This document shows, in pieces, positions 10,539 through 21,690 of a DNA stretch of 64,000 nucleotides. How positions within the stretch are numbered: position 1 is the first letter of the stretch; each line of letters begins with the position of its first letter. The notes under the pieces are model-generated. The model was not told the origin of the DNA. It saw only the letters and a list, made by a program, of their open reading frames with translations, and ran no database searches. Made by a program: the position numbers and the translations under genes. The stretch comes from Leifsonia sp. SCN 70-46 (lineage in GTDB: Bacteria; Actinomycetota; Actinomycetes; Actinomycetales; Microbacteriaceae): contig MEFY01000002.1 in NCBI GenBank assembly GCA_001725325.1, forward strand, positions 2,297,559 through 2,361,558, written 5' to 3'.

Positions 10539-12125
10539 CTACTTCAGTGCGTCGATGACGACCGGCAGGGACGCCGCCGGGTTGCGGAGCGTGAGGCTCA
10601 GCACGGGGCGTCCGTGGTCGGCGAGGACGCTCGCGTCGCCCTCGGCCTGCGCACGGATGAGCTGGCCGAAGGTGAAGGGGCGGTCCGGGATCTGCAGGTC
10701 CTCGTCGTCGGCGGTGAGCACCTGGAGGAACACGCCCACAGCGGGCCCGCCCTTGTGGAACTGGCCGGTCGAGTGCAGGAAGCGCGGACCCCAGCCGAAC
10801 GTCACGGGGCGCTTGGCGCGGCGGGCGACCTCGTCGCGCAGGGCCACGAGGCCCGGGTGCGCCACGCGGTCGACATACGCCTGGATCGAGACGTAGCCGT
10901 CCTCCGGCAGCTGCGAGAGCAGCGCGAAGATCGCGCCCTCGAGGTCGGTCGCCTGGGCGACGACGTCCGCGGTGCCACGTACTTCGATGTCGCCCACGAC
11001 GAAGGCCGGCTCCGCGGGCTTCGACGGGTTGTCGATGAGCGCGCGCGTCGCGATCTTCGCCGACTCGACGTCGGGCTGGTCGAACGGGTTGATGCCGAGG
11101 ATGCGTCCGGCCACGGCCGTCGCGTACTCCCAGACGAGGATCTGGCCGCCGAGGCTGCCCGCGATCTCGATCTCGCCGTCCGCGACCTCGCGCGTGTCGT
11201 CCCAGTCGCCGACCAGGCGCACGATCTGCAGGTCGGGCAGGTCCTCGCCGAGCTCGGGGGAGTCGACATCGAGCACGACCGGCAGGATGCCCTTGCCGAG
11301 CTTGCCCGTCGACTCGGCGATGAGCTGCTCGGCCCAGTCGCCGAAGCCCAGGATGTGGGTGCCGTCGGGCACGATGCCGAGCTTGCTCTTGGCGGTCATG
11401 GCTGCGCCGAGCACGAGGCCGGGGTTGGCGGCGTTGTCGACGGCGAGCTCGACCATGACGGCCTCTGCCTCGTCGAGTAGCTCCTCGAGGTCGACGCCCG
11501 CGAGGCCGGACGGCACGAGGCCGAACGCCGTGAGCGCGGAGTAGCGTCCGCCGACCGTCGGGTCGGCGTTGAAGACGCGGTAGCCCGCCGCACGCGCGGA
11601 CACGTCGAGCGGGGAACCCGGGTCGGTGACGATGACGATGCGCTCGAGCGGGTCGATGCCGGCATCCGTGAAGTACTTCTCGTAGATGCGCTTCTGGCTG
11701 TCGGTCTCGACGGTCGAGCCCGACTTCGACGAGATGACGACGGCCGTGGTCGCGAGCCGGTCGCCCAGCGCGGCGAGCACCTGGCCCGGGTCTGTCGAGT
11801 CGAGCACGGTGAGCTCGACGCCGTACGTGCGGGTGATGACCTCCGGGGCGAGGGACGATCCGCCCATGCCGCCCAGCACGAGGTGGTCGACGCCCGCGGC
11901 GCGCAGCTTGTCGCGCAGCGCGTAGATGTCGTCGACCATGGGGCGGCCCACGGCCACCGCCTCGGTCCATCCGAGGCGCTTCGACGACTCCTCCTCGGCG
12001 TCGGGTCCCCACAGCGAGCCGTCGCCCGCCGTGATGCCGCTCGCGACGAGGTCGCTCACGAGCTGCGGGACGATGCGCTCGACGGCCTCGGCTGCGGCGC
12101 CGGAGACCGCGATCTTCACGCTCAC
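10539..12125 (-). CDS. pgi: Glucose-6-phosphate isomerase, actinobacterial type
   Basis: This 528-residue protein carries two SIS-type sugar-isomerase halves: [13 protein letters not shown] and [14 protein letters not shown] mark the first sugar-phosphate loop, and [14 protein letters not shown] the second. It interconverts glucose-6-phosphate and fructose-6-phosphate. It resembles the isomerase half of the fused transaldolase/isomerase proteins known in some bacteria more than the E. coli enzyme, but here tal and pgi are separate, joined by a GTGA overlap. I choose the GTG at 12125 for that overlap; a second in-frame GTG at 12119 is possible. Confidence 0.9.
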   Translation of the reverse strand: MSVKIAVSGAAAEAVERIVPQLVSDLVASGITAGDGSLWGPDAEEESSKRLGWTEAVAVGRPMVDDIYALRDKLRAAGVDHLVLGGMGGSSLAPEVITRTYGVELTVLDSTDPGQVLAALGDRLATTAVVISSKSGSTVETDSQKRIYEKYFTDAGIDPLERIVIVTDPGSPLDVSARAAGYRVFNADPTVGGRYSALTAFGLVPSGLAGVDLEELLDEAEAVMVELAVDNAANPGLVLGAAMTAKSKLGIVPDGTHILGFGDWAEQLIAESTGKLGKGILPVVLDVDSPELGEDLPDLQIVRLVGDWDDTREVADGEIEIAGSLGGQILVWEYATAVAGRILGINPFDQPDVESAKIATRALIDNPSKPAEPAFVVGDIEVRGTADVVAQATDLEGAIFALLSQLPEDGYVSIQAYVDRVAHPGLVALRDEVARRAKRPVTFGWGPRFLHSTGQFHKGGPAVGVFLQVLTADDEDLQIPDRPFTFGQLIRAQAEGDASVLADHGRPVLSLTLRNPAASLPVVIDALK

Positions 12126-13228
12126 TTGGCTGCCTCGAGCGCCGCCGACACGGTGTCGAGCAGCTCGTTCCACGACACGATGAACTTCTCGACGCCCTCC
12201 TTCTCGAGCAGCGCGGTCACCTCGTCGTACGAGATGCCGAGCGCGTCGAGCGCGTCGAGCGTCATGTTCGCGGCCGCGTAGGCGCCCGTGACCTTGTCGC
12301 CCTCGAGACGGGCGTGGTCGAAGGTCGCCTCGAGCGTCTTCTCCGGCATGGTGTTGACGGTCTCGCCGACGGCGAGCTCGGTCACGTAGAGCGTGTCGGG
12401 GAGGTTGGGGTCCTTGACGCCCGTCGACGCCCACAGCGGGCGCTGCTTGTTGGCGCCGGCGGCGAGGAGCACCTGCGCGCGCTCCGAGGAGAACTCCTGC
12501 TCGTAGACCTGGTAGGCGAGGCGCGCGTTCGCGATTCCCGCCTTGCTCTTGAGCGCCTTGGCGTCGTCGGTGCCGATGGCCTCGAGGCGCTTGTCGATCT
12601 CGGTGTCGACGCGCGACACGAAGAACGAGGCGACCGAGTGGATGCCCGAGATGTCGTGCCCGGCGGCCTTCGCCTGCTCGAGGCCCTCGAGGTAGGCGTT
12701 GATGACCGCGCGGTGGCGCTCGAGGCTGAAGATGAGCGTGACGTTGACGCTGATGCCCGCGGCGATCGTCGCTGTGATGGCCTCGAGGCCCTCGACGGTC
12801 GCGGGGATCTTGATCATGGCGTTGGGGCGGTTGACCTTGGCCCACAGCTCCTTCGCCTGCGCGATCGTGCCCGCGGCGTCGTGCGCGAGGCCCGGCTCGA
12901 CCTCGATCGACACGCGGCCGTCCTGGCCGTTCGTGGCGTCGTAGACGGGGCGGAAGATGTCGCTCGCGGCGGCGACGTCGTCGGTGGTGATCTCGAACAC
13001 GGCGTCGCTCACGCTCGTGCCGGCCTTCGCGAGCTCCGCGACCTGGGCGTCGTACGCCTCGCCCTTGGCGAGCGCCGTGGCGAAGATCGTGGGGTTCGTG
13101 GTCACGCCGACGACGTTGCGGTCGCCGATGAGCTGCTTGAGGCTGCCGGAGGCGATGCGCTCACGGGAGAGGTCGTCGAGCCAGATGCTGACGCCCAGGG
13201 CGGAGAGTTGCTCGGTGCTGGTGCTCAT
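12122..13228 (-). CDS. tal: Transaldolase
   Basis: The protein (368 residues) is a transaldolase of the longer actinobacterial/mycobacterial type. [11 protein letters not shown] and [13 protein letters not shown] open the barrel, and [13 protein letters not shown] contains the Schiff-base lysine. It moves a dihydroxyacetone unit between sugar phosphates in the non-oxidative pentose phosphate branch. The ATG at 13228 follows AGGAAGAAG. It lies 14 bases after tkt and overlaps pgi by 4 bases, which couples the non-oxidative enzymes to isomerase and dehydrogenase. Confidence 0.96.
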   Translation of the reverse strand: MSTSTEQLSALGVSIWLDDLSRERIASGSLKQLIGDRNVVGVTTNPTIFATALAKGEAYDAQVAELAKAGTSVSDAVFEITTDDVAAASDIFRPVYDATNGQDGRVSIEVEPGLAHDAAGTIAQAKELWAKVNRPNAMIKIPATVEGLEAITATIAAGISVNVTLIFSLERHRAVINAYLEGLEQAKAAGHDISGIHSVASFFVSRVDTEIDKRLEAIGTDDAKALKSKAGIANARLAYQVYEQEFSSERAQVLLAAGANKQRPLWASTGVKDPNLPDTLYVTELAVGETVNTMPEKTLEATFDHARLEGDKVTGAYAAANMTLDALDALGISYDEVTALLEKEGVEKFIVSWNELLDTVSAALEAAK

Positions 13229-13242
13229 TGCTGTCTTCTTCC

Positions 13243-15348
13243 TTACGCCGAAGCCGTGACGGCTGCGAGAGATTCCTTGGCCGCGGAGACGGCCGCCTCA
13301 GTGGTGATCCCGAACTCGCGGAACAGGGTCTTGTAGTCGGCGGATGCGCCGAAGTGCTCGATGGAGACGCTGCGTCCGGCGTCGCCCACGTAGGGACGCC
13401 ACGTGGACGCGACGCCCGCCTCGATGGAGACGCGCGCCCTGACGGCGGCGGGGAGCACCGACTCGCGGTAGGCCGCGTCCTGCTCCTCGAACCACTCGAG
13501 GCTGGGCACCGACACGACGCGGGCGTTGACGCCCTCGCCCTTGAGCACCTCGCGGGCCTCGACGGCGATCTGCACCTCGGAGCCCGTCGCGAGGAGGATC
13601 ACGTCGGGCGTGCCGCCGGGAGCCTCCGCGAGGATGTACGCGCCCTTGGCGACGTTGCTCGCCGAGGCGAGCGTGTCGCCCGTGGCCGCACCGTCGCCGC
13701 GCTCGAACACGGGGAGGTTCTGGCGGCTGAGCGCGATGCCCGCCGGGCCTTGGCGGCGCTCGAGGATCGTCTTCCACGCCCAAGCCGTCTCGTTGGCGTC
13801 CGCGGGGCGCACGACGTCGAAGCCGGGGATGAGGCGCAGCGACGCGAGCTGCTCGATGGGCTGGTGGGTGGGGCCGTCCTCGCCGAGCGCGACGGAGTCG
13901 TGCGTCCAGACGAAGATCGACGGCGCCTTCATGAGCGCCGCGAGGCGCACCGCGGGGCGCATGTAGTCGCTGAAGATGAGGAAGGTGCCGCCGTACGGGC
14001 GCGTGTTGCCGTGCAGCACGATGCCGTTGAGGATGGCGCCCATGGCGTGCTCGCGGATGCCGAAGTGCAGCACGCGGCCGTACTCGTTGCCCGTCCACTC
14101 GTGCGTCGAGTGCGTGCTCGGGATGAACGACGCCGCGCCCTCGATGGTCGTGAGGTTCGACTCGGCGAGGTCGGCGGAGCCGCCCCACAGCTCGGGGATG
14201 ACGGCGCCCAGGGCGCCCAGCACCTTGCCGCTCGCGGCGCGCGTGGAGACATCCTTGCCCGCCTCGAAGACCGGCAGGGCCTCCTCGACGCCCTCGGGCA
14301 GCGCGCCCGAGAGGATGCGGTCGAGCAGCGTCTTGCGCTCGGGGTTGGCGGCCGCCCACGCGTCGAACTGCACGTTCCACTCGTCGTGGGCCGCCTTGCC
14401 GCGCTCGACGGCCTTGCGCGTGTGCTCGATGACCTCGTCGGCGACCTCGAAGGTCTTCTCGGGGTCGAAGCCGAGGGTGCGCTTGGTGGCGGCGAGCTCG
14501 TCGGCGCCGAGGGCGGAGCCGTGGATCTTGCCGGAGTTCTGCTTGTGCGGGGCCGGCCAGCCGATGATGGTGCGCAGGATGATGAGCGACGGCTTGTCGG
14601 TGACGCCCTGGGCGCGGAGGATCGCGTCGTGGAGCTCGGCGACGTCCTCGTTGTAGACGCCCGTCTTCTTCCAGTCGACGACCTGCACGTCCCAGTGGTA
14701 CGACTCGTAACGCGCCTTCACGTCCTCCGTGAAGGCGATGTTGGTGTCGTCCTCGATCGAGATCTGGTTGGAGTCGTAGATCGCGATGAGGTTGCCGAGC
14801 TGCTGGTGCCCGGCGAGCGACGAGGCCTCGGAGGACACGCCCTCCTGCAGGTCGCCGTCGCCCGCGAGCACGTAGATGAAGTGGTCGAAGGGGCTCTTGC
14901 CCGTCTCCGCCTCGGGGTCGAAGAGGCCGCGCTCGTAGCGCGCCGCGTAGGCGAAGCCGACCGCCGACGAGATGCCCTGGCCGAGCGGGCCCGTCGTGAT
15001 CTCGACACCGTCGGTGTGGCCGTACTCGGGGTGGCCGGGGGTCTTGGAGCCCCACGTGCGCAGCGCCTTGAGGTCGTCGAGCTCGAGGCCGTAGCCGCCG
15101 AAGTAGAGCTGCACGTACTGCGTGAGCGAGGAGTGGCCGATCGAGAGGATGAACCGGTCGCGGCCGATCCACTCGTTGTCGCTGGGGTCACGGCGCATGA
15201 CCTTCTGGAACAGCAGGTAGGCGGCGGGAGCCATGCTCATCGCCGTGCCGGGGTGGCCGTTGCCGACCTTCTCCACGGCGTCCGCCGCGAGGATCCGGGC
15301 GGTGTCTACTGCCTTGTCGTCAATGGGATCCCATTGGAGAGTTGCCAC
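13243..15348 (-). CDS. tkt: Transketolase
   Basis: This 701-residue thiamine-diphosphate enzyme transfers two-carbon ketol units. The N-terminal half carries [13 protein letters not shown] and the cofactor motif [13 protein letters not shown] (GDG...N-type); the middle has the pyrimidine domain with [14 protein letters not shown], and [17 protein letters not shown] is the standard signature. It starts at a GTG (15348) and opens the minus-strand pentose phosphate operon, with a 197-base gap to the divergent ctaB that must hold its promoter. The Shine-Dalgarno sequence is weak. Length and motif order are normal for the family. Confidence 0.97.
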   Translation of the reverse strand: MATLQWDPIDDKAVDTARILAADAVEKVGNGHPGTAMSMAPAAYLLFQKVMRRDPSDNEWIGRDRFILSIGHSSLTQYVQLYFGGYGLELDDLKALRTWGSKTPGHPEYGHTDGVEITTGPLGQGISSAVGFAYAARYERGLFDPEAETGKSPFDHFIYVLAGDGDLQEGVSSEASSLAGHQQLGNLIAIYDSNQISIEDDTNIAFTEDVKARYESYHWDVQVVDWKKTGVYNEDVAELHDAILRAQGVTDKPSLIILRTIIGWPAPHKQNSGKIHGSALGADELAATKRTLGFDPEKTFEVADEVIEHTRKAVERGKAAHDEWNVQFDAWAAANPERKTLLDRILSGALPEGVEEALPVFEAGKDVSTRAASGKVLGALGAVIPELWGGSADLAESNLTTIEGAASFIPSTHSTHEWTGNEYGRVLHFGIREHAMGAILNGIVLHGNTRPYGGTFLIFSDYMRPAVRLAALMKAPSIFVWTHDSVALGEDGPTHQPIEQLASLRLIPGFDVVRPADANETAWAWKTILERRQGPAGIALSRQNLPVFERGDGAATGDTLASASNVAKGAYILAEAPGGTPDVILLATGSEVQIAVEAREVLKGEGVNARVVSVPSLEWFEEQDAAYRESVLPAAVRARVSIEAGVASTWRPYVGDAGRSVSIEHFGASADYKTLFREFGITTEAAVSAAKESLAAVTASA

Positions 15349-15532
15349 GGGGTACTGACCCTTCGTTCACTTGGTGGAAGACCGCCGGCAAGGGGACGCA
15401 AACACCACAGCACGCGAAACACTTTCGTAGGGTTTCTGGGGGAGAGCGAATCATCGGCCAGCAGGCCCCTCAAGCATAGCGAGTGCGGCCGCCGTACTCC
15501 CGACGGCGTAGGGGGCTTGCGCGCGCACCGCA

Positions 15533-15538
15533 TACACT
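15533..15538 (+). promoter_or_regulatory. -10 hexamer of a leaderless ctaB promoter
   Basis: TACACT ends 7 bases before the ctaB ATG at 15546 and fits TANNNT, so the transcript probably begins at the start codon. No Shine-Dalgarno sequence is present. Confidence 0.5.
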
Positions 15539-15545
15539 CGATGCC

Positions 15546-16466
15546 ATGGATGTCGCGATCGAGGCCCGCACCGAGCGCCCTCGCATCGGGTTCCGTCGCA
15601 AGGCGCTCGCCTACATCGCGCTCACGAAGCCGCGCGTCATCGAGCTGCTGCTCGTCACGACGGCCCCGGTCATGGTGCTCGCGGCCAACGGCATCCCCGA
15701 CCTGTGGCTCGTGCTCGGCACGCTCGTGGGCGGCTCGCTCAGCGCCGGCTCGGCCAACGCCTTCAACTGCTACATCGACCGCGACATCGACCGTGTCATG
15801 AACCGCACGAAGAAGCGCCCGCTCGTCACGGGGGAGCTCACCGACCGCGAGGCCCTCGTCTTCGCGTGGGTCACGGGGGTCGCCTCGGTGCTGTGGCTCG
15901 GGCTGCTCATCAACTGGCTCTCCGCGGCGCTCTCGCTCGCGGCGATCCTCTTCTACGTGCTCGTCTACACGCTCGTGCTCAAGCGCCGCACCCCGCAGAA
16001 CATCGTGTGGGGCGGCGCCGCGGGCTGCATGCCCGTGCTCATCGGCTGGGCGGCCGTCACGAACTCGCTCACGTGGGCGCCGGTCATCCTCTTCGGCATC
16101 GTCTTCCTGTGGACGCCCCCGCACTACTGGCCCCTCTCGATGAAGTACCGCGCCGACTACCAGTCGGTGGGCGTGCCCATGCTCGCCGTCGTGCGCGGCC
16201 GCACGGTCGTGGGGCTCCAGGTCATCCTCTACGCGTGGGCGACCGTCGCGTGCTCGCTCCTGCTCATCCCCGTCGCGGGCATGGGCGTCGTCTACACGGT
16301 CGTCGCCGTGCTCGCGGGCGCGTGGTTCATCGTCGAGTCGCACGTGCTCTACAGCTCCGCGATCCGCCACGGCGACGTGCGGCCGATGCGCGTCTTCCAC
16401 AGCTCGATCAGCTACCTGACGCTCGTCTTCCTCGCCGTGGGCATCGACCCGCTGCTGCCGTTCTGA
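15546..16466 (+). CDS. ctaB: Protohaem IX farnesyltransferase (haem O synthase)
   Basis: The protein (306 residues) attaches a farnesyl group to protohaem to make haem O for cytochrome oxidase. It is a UbiA-type membrane prenyltransferase with about eight or nine hydrophobic helices. The prenyl-diphosphate site is visible as [19 protein letters not shown], followed by a second acidic loop in [14 protein letters not shown]. The ATG at 15546 is supported by the leaderless -10. It converges on ctaA, the next enzyme of the haem A pathway, with 5 bases between the two stops. Confidence 0.95.
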   Translation: MDVAIEARTERPRIGFRRKALAYIALTKPRVIELLLVTTAPVMVLAANGIPDLWLVLGTLVGGSLSAGSANAFNCYIDRDIDRVMNRTKKRPLVTGELTDREALVFAWVTGVASVLWLGLLINWLSAALSLAAILFYVLVYTLVLKRRTPQNIVWGGAAGCMPVLIGWAAVTNSLTWAPVILFGIVFLWTPPHYWPLSMKYRADYQSVGVPMLAVVRGRTVVGLQVILYAWATVACSLLLIPVAGMGVVYTVVAVLAGAWFIVESHVLYSSAIRHGDVRPMRVFHSSISYLTLVFLAVGIDPLLPF

Positions 16467-16471
16467 GCTAG

Positions 16472-17377
16472 CTAGGCCCGCGGCGCGCGCTGCGAGAGCA
16501 TCGTGGCGGCGAAGGCCGCGAGGAGCGCGCCCGCGAGCACCATGTGGATGCCCACGAGCACCTCCGGCAGGCCGAGGCGCGCCTGCGTGAGGCCCACGGC
16601 GATCTGCGCGAGCTCGACGGCGAGCAGCACGACGGCCCAGCGGCGGGGGAGGCCCTGCCGAAGGGCCACGACCACGAGCAGCACCGTGAGGCCGAACGTC
16701 GCGTAGGCGGGCCACGAGTGCACGTGCTGCAGCAGCTCGGGGTCGAGGCCGTTGCGCGGCGCGGGCCTGTCCGGGTTCGAGTTGTCGCCCGCGTGGGGCC
16801 CCGAGCCGGTCGTGAGGATGCCGACGACCACGGTCACGAGCACGGCGGCGGCCGTCACGTGGGTGACGGCGCGGTACCAGCGCGGCACGAGCAGCTCCGT
16901 GCCCGCGCGGCCGTGGTAGACGCGCCACACGAGCACCGTCGTCACGACGACGAGCACCATCGACACGGCGAAGTGCGCGCCCACGACGTAGGGGTTGAGG
17001 CCCGTGAGCACGGTGATGCCGCCGAGCACGGCCTGGAACGGGATGCTCAGGCCCTGCAGGAGGGTGAGCCGGAACAGGTCGGGCCGCTCCTTGCGGTACC
17101 GGATGACGAAGAGGAAGGCGAGGATCGTGATCGCCGCGAGCACGAAGGTGAGCAGGCGGTTGCCGAACTCGATGACCCCGTGGATTCCCATCTCGGGTGT
17201 CGAGACGAACGACCCCTCGGTGCACTGCGGCCACGTGGGGCAGCCGAGCCCCGACGCGGTGAGGCGCACCGCGCCGCCCGTGCCGATGAGGGCGATCTGG
17301 AAGATGAGCGACAGCCACGCGATCACGCGGACTCGACGGTCGACGGCGGCGGGCAGCCACTGGACAACGGCCTTCAC
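16472..17377 (-). CDS. ctaA: Haem A synthase (COX15/CtaA family)
   Basis: This 301-residue integral membrane protein converts haem O to haem A by hydroxylating a methyl group. It has eight predicted helices in two four-helix halves. Haem-ligand histidines occur in FVSTPEMGIHGVIEFGNR and in LQHVHSWPAY and LVGIHMVLAG, and a cysteine pair CPTWPQC lies in the first external loop, as in the Gram-positive enzymes. It starts at a GTG after a strong AGGAGGT. It converges on ctaB and diverges from the suf operon, which is across a 244-base intergenic region. Confidence 0.94.
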   Translation of the reverse strand: MKAVVQWLPAAVDRRVRVIAWLSLIFQIALIGTGGAVRLTASGLGCPTWPQCTEGSFVSTPEMGIHGVIEFGNRLLTFVLAAITILAFLFVIRYRKERPDLFRLTLLQGLSIPFQAVLGGITVLTGLNPYVVGAHFAVSMVLVVVTTVLVWRVYHGRAGTELLVPRWYRAVTHVTAAAVLVTVVVGILTTGSGPHAGDNSNPDRPAPRNGLDPELLQHVHSWPAYATFGLTVLLVVVALRQGLPRRWAVVLLAVELAQIAVGLTQARLGLPEVLVGIHMVLAGALLAAFAATMLSQRAPRA

Positions 17378-17621
17378 AGCCGCACCTCCTGTTATTTCCG
17401 GGTACTCCCTGTAGACTTCTGGGGTTCAGGAACACAGCCCATGCCGGGGAGTCAGCGCAGACGCCGGAGAGAGCATCTCCCGTGTCCTGGTTCAGTCTAA
17501 GCAGGCCCGGTACCTCAAAATCCCACGCTGCTGGCTGCCCATCGCAACAACCGGTACGTGCTGTGTGAGGGAATGCCGTGGCGACCACCCCGGTTGCCGA
17601 CGGTAGGAAAGAGGTTCTCTT

Positions 17622-19040
17622 ATGTCAGACGTGCTGATCGACCGCCCCGAGCTCAACAGACTCGGGCAGTACGAGTTCGGCTGGTCCGACTCCGACGAAG
17701 CCGGCGCGTCTGCGCGACGCGGCATCAACGAAGACGTCGTGCGCAACATCTCCGAGCTCAAGAACGAGCCCGAGAGCATGCTCAAGACCCGCCTCTCGGG
17801 TCTCAAGAACTTCTTCCGCAAGCCCATGCCGACGTGGGGCGCCGACCTCTCCGGCATCGACTTCGACAACATCAAGTACTTCGTGCGCTCGACGGAGAAG
17901 CAGGCGCAGACGTGGGAGGACCTCCCGGAGGACATCCGCCTCACGTACGAGAAGCTCGGCATCCCCGAGGCGGAGCGCAAGCGCCTCGTCTCCGGCGTGG
18001 CCGCGCAGTACGAGTCCGAGGTCGTCTTCCACTCCATCAACGCCGAGCTCGAGGCCCAGGGCGTCATCTTCATGGACACCGACACGGCCCTGCGCGAGCA
18101 CCCCGAGTTCTTCGACGAGTACTTCGGCACGGTCATCCCGGCCGGCGACAACAAGTTCGCGGCTCTCAACACGGCCGTGTGGTCGGGCGGGTCGTTCGTG
18201 TACGTGCCCAAGGGCGTGCACGTCGAGATCCCGCTGCAGGCCTACTTCCGCATCAACACCGAGAACATGGGCCAGTTCGAGCGCACCCTCATCATCGCCG
18301 ACGAGGGCTCGTACGTGCACTACATCGAGGGCTGCACGGCGCCGATCTACAAGTCCGACTCCCTGCACTCCGCGGTCGTCGAGATCATCGTGAAGAAGAA
18401 CGCCCGCGTGCGCTACACCACGATCCAGAACTGGTCGAACAACGTCTACAACCTCGTCACCAAGCGCGCGATCGCGCACGAGGGCGCGACGATGGAGTGG
18501 ATCGACGGCAACATCGGCTCGAAGGTGACGATGAAGTACCCGTCGATCTACCTCATGGGCGAGCACGCCAAGGGCGAGACGCTGTCGGTCGCCTTCGCGG
18601 GCCCCGGCCAGCACCAGGACGCGGGCGCCAAGATGATCCACATGGCGCCGTACACGACGTCGTCGATCGTCTCCAAGTCGATCGCCCGCGGCGGCGGCCG
18701 GGCCGGCTACCGCGGCGAGGTGCGCGTGGACGAGAAGGCCCACCACTCCGCGAACACCGTGCGCTGCGACGCCCTGCTCGTCGACACCATCTCGCGGTCG
18801 GACACCTATCCGGCCATCGACATCCGCGTCGACGACGTGCAGCTCGGCCACGAGGCGACCGTGTCGCGGGTCAGCGCCGAACAACTGTTCTACCTGCAGT
18901 CCCGCGGCATGCCCGAGGACGAGGCCATGGCCATGATCGTGCGCGGATTCATCGAACCCATCGCGCGCGAGCTCCCCATGGAGTACGCGCTCGAACTCAA
19001 CAAGCTCATCGAGATGAGCATGGAAGGCAGCGTCGGTTGA
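17622..19040 (+). CDS. sufB: Fe-S cluster assembly scaffold SufB
   Basis: SufB (472 residues) is the scaffold subunit of the SufBCD complex on which new iron-sulfur clusters are built. The sequence shows the family core [21 protein letters not shown]-type beta-helix start, the segment [20 protein letters not shown] with a conserved cysteine, and [21 protein letters not shown] near the end with the cysteine and C-terminal helix contacts to SufC. The ATG at 17622 follows GGAAAGAGG. It opens an operon with sufD (4-base overlap), a Rieske protein, sufC and a sufT-like gene. No sufR repressor gene precedes it; ctaA occupies that position. Confidence 0.96.
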   Translation: MSDVLIDRPELNRLGQYEFGWSDSDEAGASARRGINEDVVRNISELKNEPESMLKTRLSGLKNFFRKPMPTWGADLSGIDFDNIKYFVRSTEKQAQTWEDLPEDIRLTYEKLGIPEAERKRLVSGVAAQYESEVVFHSINAELEAQGVIFMDTDTALREHPEFFDEYFGTVIPAGDNKFAALNTAVWSGGSFVYVPKGVHVEIPLQAYFRINTENMGQFERTLIIADEGSYVHYIEGCTAPIYKSDSLHSAVVEIIVKKNARVRYTTIQNWSNNVYNLVTKRAIAHEGATMEWIDGNIGSKVTMKYPSIYLMGEHAKGETLSVAFAGPGQHQDAGAKMIHMAPYTTSSIVSKSIARGGGRAGYRGEVRVDEKAHHSANTVRCDALLVDTISRSDTYPAIDIRVDDVQLGHEATVSRVSAEQLFYLQSRGMPEDEAMAMIVRGFIEPIARELPMEYALELNKLIEMSMEGSVG

Positions 19041-20218
19041 GCCTGGCAGCAACGGAACAGCACGGCGCGCGCGCCCACAGCGACGGGGGCTGGGACTCGA
19101 ACGCCCCCGGCTACGTGCCGGTGCAGACGCGCGATGCGCGCTTCACGTCGACCTCGCACGACGACTTCCCCAAGGTCACGGGTGTCGAGGGCGACTGGAA
19201 GCTCACGCCCGTCGCACGCATCGCCCCCCTCCTCGACGGCGAGCTCGACGGCTCGGCCTACGACTACACGGTCACCGACGGCGCCCAGGTCGAATGGATC
19301 GACCGCGAGGATGCACGCATCGGCGCCGCCGGCACCCCGGAGGACCGCGGCTCGGCCAACGCCTGGAGCTCGTTCGACAAGGCCCTCGCGATCACGCTCA
19401 CGTCCGAGGAGCACGTGGACGTCGTCCTCACGCGCTCGGGCCTCGGCACGGCGCCGCGCGCCGCGCACACCGTCATCACCGCGAAGCCGCACAGCGACTC
19501 GACGGTCATCCTGCGCTCGAGCGGCGACGCGCACCTCGCCGAGAACGTCGAGATCGTGGTCGAGGCCGGCGCCAGGCTGACCCTCGTGAGCGTGCAGGAG
19601 TGGACCGACGAGTCCACGCAGCTCGCGAGCCACTTCGCGCAGGTGGGCCGCGACGCCCAGCTGCGCCACATCGTCGTGACGCTCGGCGGGTCCGTCGTGC
19701 GCCTCAACCCCTCGGCCCACCTGTCGGGGGAGGGCGCCCAGGGCGAGCTCTTCGGCCTGTACTTCGCCGACGCGGGCCAGCACTTCGAGCAGCGCGTCTA
19801 CCTGCACCACGAGGGCGAGAACACCGTCGGCCGCGTCAACTACAAGGGCGCCCTGCAGGGCACGGGCGCGCGCACGGTCTGGGTGGGCGACGTGCTCATC
19901 GGCCCGAAGGCCTCGGGCACCGACAGCTACGAGCAGAACCGCAACCTCGTGCTGAGCGAGGGCACGCGCGCCGACTCGATCCCCAACCTCGAGATCGAGA
20001 CGGGCGACATCCTCGGGGCCGGCCACGCGAGCGCGACGGGCCGCTTCGACGACGAGCAGCTCTTCTACCTGCAGGCCCGCGGCATCAGCGAGGCCGAGGC
20101 GCGACGCCTCGTCGTCATCGGCTTCCTTGCCGAGATCGTCCAGAAGATCGGAAACACGGAGCTCGAGGCGCACCTGCACGACGCGATCGAGACCGAGCTC
20201 GCAGGAGGTGCGGCATGA
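19037..20218 (+). CDS. sufD: Fe-S cluster assembly protein SufD
   Basis: SufD (393 residues) pairs with SufB in the SufBCD scaffold. Compared with SufB it keeps the beta-helix core ([35 protein letters not shown]) and the C-terminal [23 protein letters not shown] helix for SufC contact. I choose the TTG at 19037, whose TTGA overlaps the sufB stop by 4 bases; there is no better ATG or GTG close by. Its own stop overlaps the following ATG in the same way (ATGA), so sufB, sufD and the Rieske protein are translationally coupled. Confidence 0.94.
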   Translation: MSLAATEQHGARAHSDGGWDSNAPGYVPVQTRDARFTSTSHDDFPKVTGVEGDWKLTPVARIAPLLDGELDGSAYDYTVTDGAQVEWIDREDARIGAAGTPEDRGSANAWSSFDKALAITLTSEEHVDVVLTRSGLGTAPRAAHTVITAKPHSDSTVILRSSGDAHLAENVEIVVEAGARLTLVSVQEWTDESTQLASHFAQVGRDAQLRHIVVTLGGSVVRLNPSAHLSGEGAQGELFGLYFADAGQHFEQRVYLHHEGENTVGRVNYKGALQGTGARTVWVGDVLIGPKASGTDSYEQNRNLVLSEGTRADSIPNLEIETGDILGAGHASATGRFDDEQLFYLQARGISEAEARRLVVIGFLAEIVQKIGNTELEAHLHDAIETELAGGAA

Positions 20219-20544
20219 CCGCGGAACGCATCGGCACCGTCGACGAGCTCGAGCTCAACAAGGCCTACCGGGTCGTGCTCGACGGCATCGCGATCGCGAT
20301 CGTGAAGGATTCGGCCGGCACGGTGCACGCCATCGGCGACACGTGCACGCACGGCGACATCTCCCTCGCCGAGGGCTTCGTCGAGGACGACGCCATCGAG
20401 TGCTGGGCGCACGGATCGCTCTTCGCCCTCGACACCGGCAAGCCCCTGAGCCTGCCCGCCTACGAACCGGTCCCGGTGTTCACCGTGACCGTGGATGACG
20501 ACGGCGTCGTGTACGTCGACCCCCAGAAGACGCTCGCCGTCTAA
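20215..20544 (+). CDS. Rieske [2Fe-2S] ferredoxin-like protein of the suf operon
   Basis: This 109-residue protein is a small soluble Rieske domain. The two cluster-ligand boxes are CTHGD (residues about 43-47) and CWAHGS (about 62-67), each with one cysteine and one histidine. It resembles the ferredoxin subunits of non-haem oxygenases, but no oxygenase is nearby. Genes of this type often sit inside actinobacterial suf operons, where a role as electron donor or cluster carrier during assembly is assumed, not proven. It overlaps sufD by 4 bases and precedes sufC by 25. Confidence 0.9.
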   Translation: MTAERIGTVDELELNKAYRVVLDGIAIAIVKDSAGTVHAIGDTCTHGDISLAEGFVEDDAIECWAHGSLFALDTGKPLSLPAYEPVPVFTVTVDDDGVVYVDPQKTLAV

Positions 20545-20569
20545 CTACCGAGCTTAGGAACACACAGCA

Positions 20570-21346
20570 ATGTCAGTACTCGAGATCAAGGATCTCCACG
20601 TCAGCGTCGAGACCGAGCAGGGGACCAAGCAGATCCTCAAGGGCGTCGACCTCACCATCAGGCAGGGCGAGATCCACGCCGTCATGGGCCCCAACGGCTC
20701 GGGCAAGTCGACCCTCGCCTACTCGATCGCCGGCCACCCGAAGTACCACGTCGAGAGCGGCTCCGTGCTGCTCGACGGCGCCGAGGTGCTCGAGATGAGC
20801 GTCGACGCGCGCGCCCGCGCGGGCATCTTCCTCGCCATGCAGTACCCCGTGGAGATCCCGGGCGTGCGCATGGCCGACTTCCTGCGCACCGCCAAGACCG
20901 CCCTCGACGGGGAGGCGCCCGCGCTCCGCCCGTGGATCAAGGAGGTCAACGAGGCGATGAAGGCCCTGCGCATGGACAAGGCGTTCTCCGAGCGCAATGT
21001 CAACGAGGGCTTCTCGGGCGGCGAGAAGAAGCGCCACGAGATCCTCCAGCTCGAGCTGCTCAAGCCCAAGTTCGCCGTGCTCGACGAGACCGACTCCGGC
21101 CTCGACGTCGACGCGCTCAAGATCGTCTCCGAGGGCGTCAACCGCGCCAAGGAGGCGAACGACCTGGGCGTGCTCCTCATCACGCACTACACGCGCATCC
21201 TGCGCTACATCAAGCCGGACTTCGTGCACGTGTTCGTCGACGGCCGCGTCGCCGAGGAGGGCGGCCCCGAGCTCGCCGAGCGCCTCGAGAACGAGGGCTA
21301 TGACCGCTACGTGCTGGCGGACGGCGCCGATGCGGGCGTAGCGTAG
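20570..21346 (+). CDS. sufC: Fe-S cluster assembly ATPase SufC
   Basis: SufC (258 residues) is the ABC-type ATPase that drives conformational change of SufBD. Walker A is GPNGSGKST, the signature is FSGGEKKRHEI, and Walker B is FAVLDETDSGLD; the ETDSGLD form is typical of SufC rather than transporter ATPases. There is no membrane partner. The ATG at 20570 follows TTAGGAAC. The gene ends 5 bases before the sufT-like gene. The cysteine desulfurase sufS and the sulfur carrier sufU, commonly next in line, are not found here. Confidence 0.96.
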   Translation: MSVLEIKDLHVSVETEQGTKQILKGVDLTIRQGEIHAVMGPNGSGKSTLAYSIAGHPKYHVESGSVLLDGAEVLEMSVDARARAGIFLAMQYPVEIPGVRMADFLRTAKTALDGEAPALRPWIKEVNEAMKALRMDKAFSERNVNEGFSGGEKKRHEILQLELLKPKFAVLDETDSGLDVDALKIVSEGVNRAKEANDLGVLLITHYTRILRYIKPDFVHVFVDGRVAEEGGPELAERLENEGYDRYVLADGADAGVA

Positions 21347-21351
21347 AAGCC

Positions 21352-21681
21352 ATGGCAACCGCGCTCGCACCCGCGCTCTTCGAACAGGTCGAGGAGGCGC
21401 TCAAGGACGTCATGGATCCCGAGCTGGGGGTCAACATCGTCGACCTCGGCCTGATCTACGACCTCAGCTGGGACGACGAGAACGACGCCCTCATCATCAG
21501 CATGACGCTCACGTCGGCGGGATGCCCGCTCACGGACGTCATCGAGGAGCAGACGGCCCAGTCGCTCGACGGCATCGTCGACGCGTTCCGCATCAACTGG
21601 GTGTGGATGCCGCCGTGGGGCCCGGAGAAGATCACCGACGACGGGCGCGACATGATGCGCGCCCTCGGGTTCTCGATCTAG
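21352..21681 (+). CDS. SufT-like metal-sulfur cluster assembly factor (DUF59/MIP18)
   Basis: This protein (109 residues) is a single MIP18/DUF59 domain: DVMDPELGVNIVDLGLIYDL followed by the conserved TSAGCPLTDVIEEQ loop with the reactive cysteine. Members such as SufT and PaaD help mature iron-sulfur proteins. It is the last gene of the suf operon, 5 bases after sufC, and this context supports a role as a late carrier or maturation factor. The start ATG at 21352 has a weak ribosome binding site, consistent with coupling to sufC. Confidence 0.92.
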   Translation: MATALAPALFEQVEEALKDVMDPELGVNIVDLGLIYDLSWDDENDALIISMTLTSAGCPLTDVIEEQTAQSLDGIVDAFRINWVWMPPWGPEKITDDGRDMMRALGFSI

Positions 21682-21690
21682 CCCGAGAGC

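Noticed and set aside
10539-12845. Apparent transaldolase-isomerase fusion because the pgi frame stays open far upstream
   Set aside because: The upstream extension is a different frame of the tal gene, with shadow composition. The tal stop and the pgi GTG overlap by 4 bases, so the genes are separate.
13228-15801. Very long open frame on the plus strand opposite transketolase
   Set aside because: High GC third positions keep antisense frames open. The translation is arginine/valine/alanine-rich with no recognisable domain and runs antisense to a clear transketolase.
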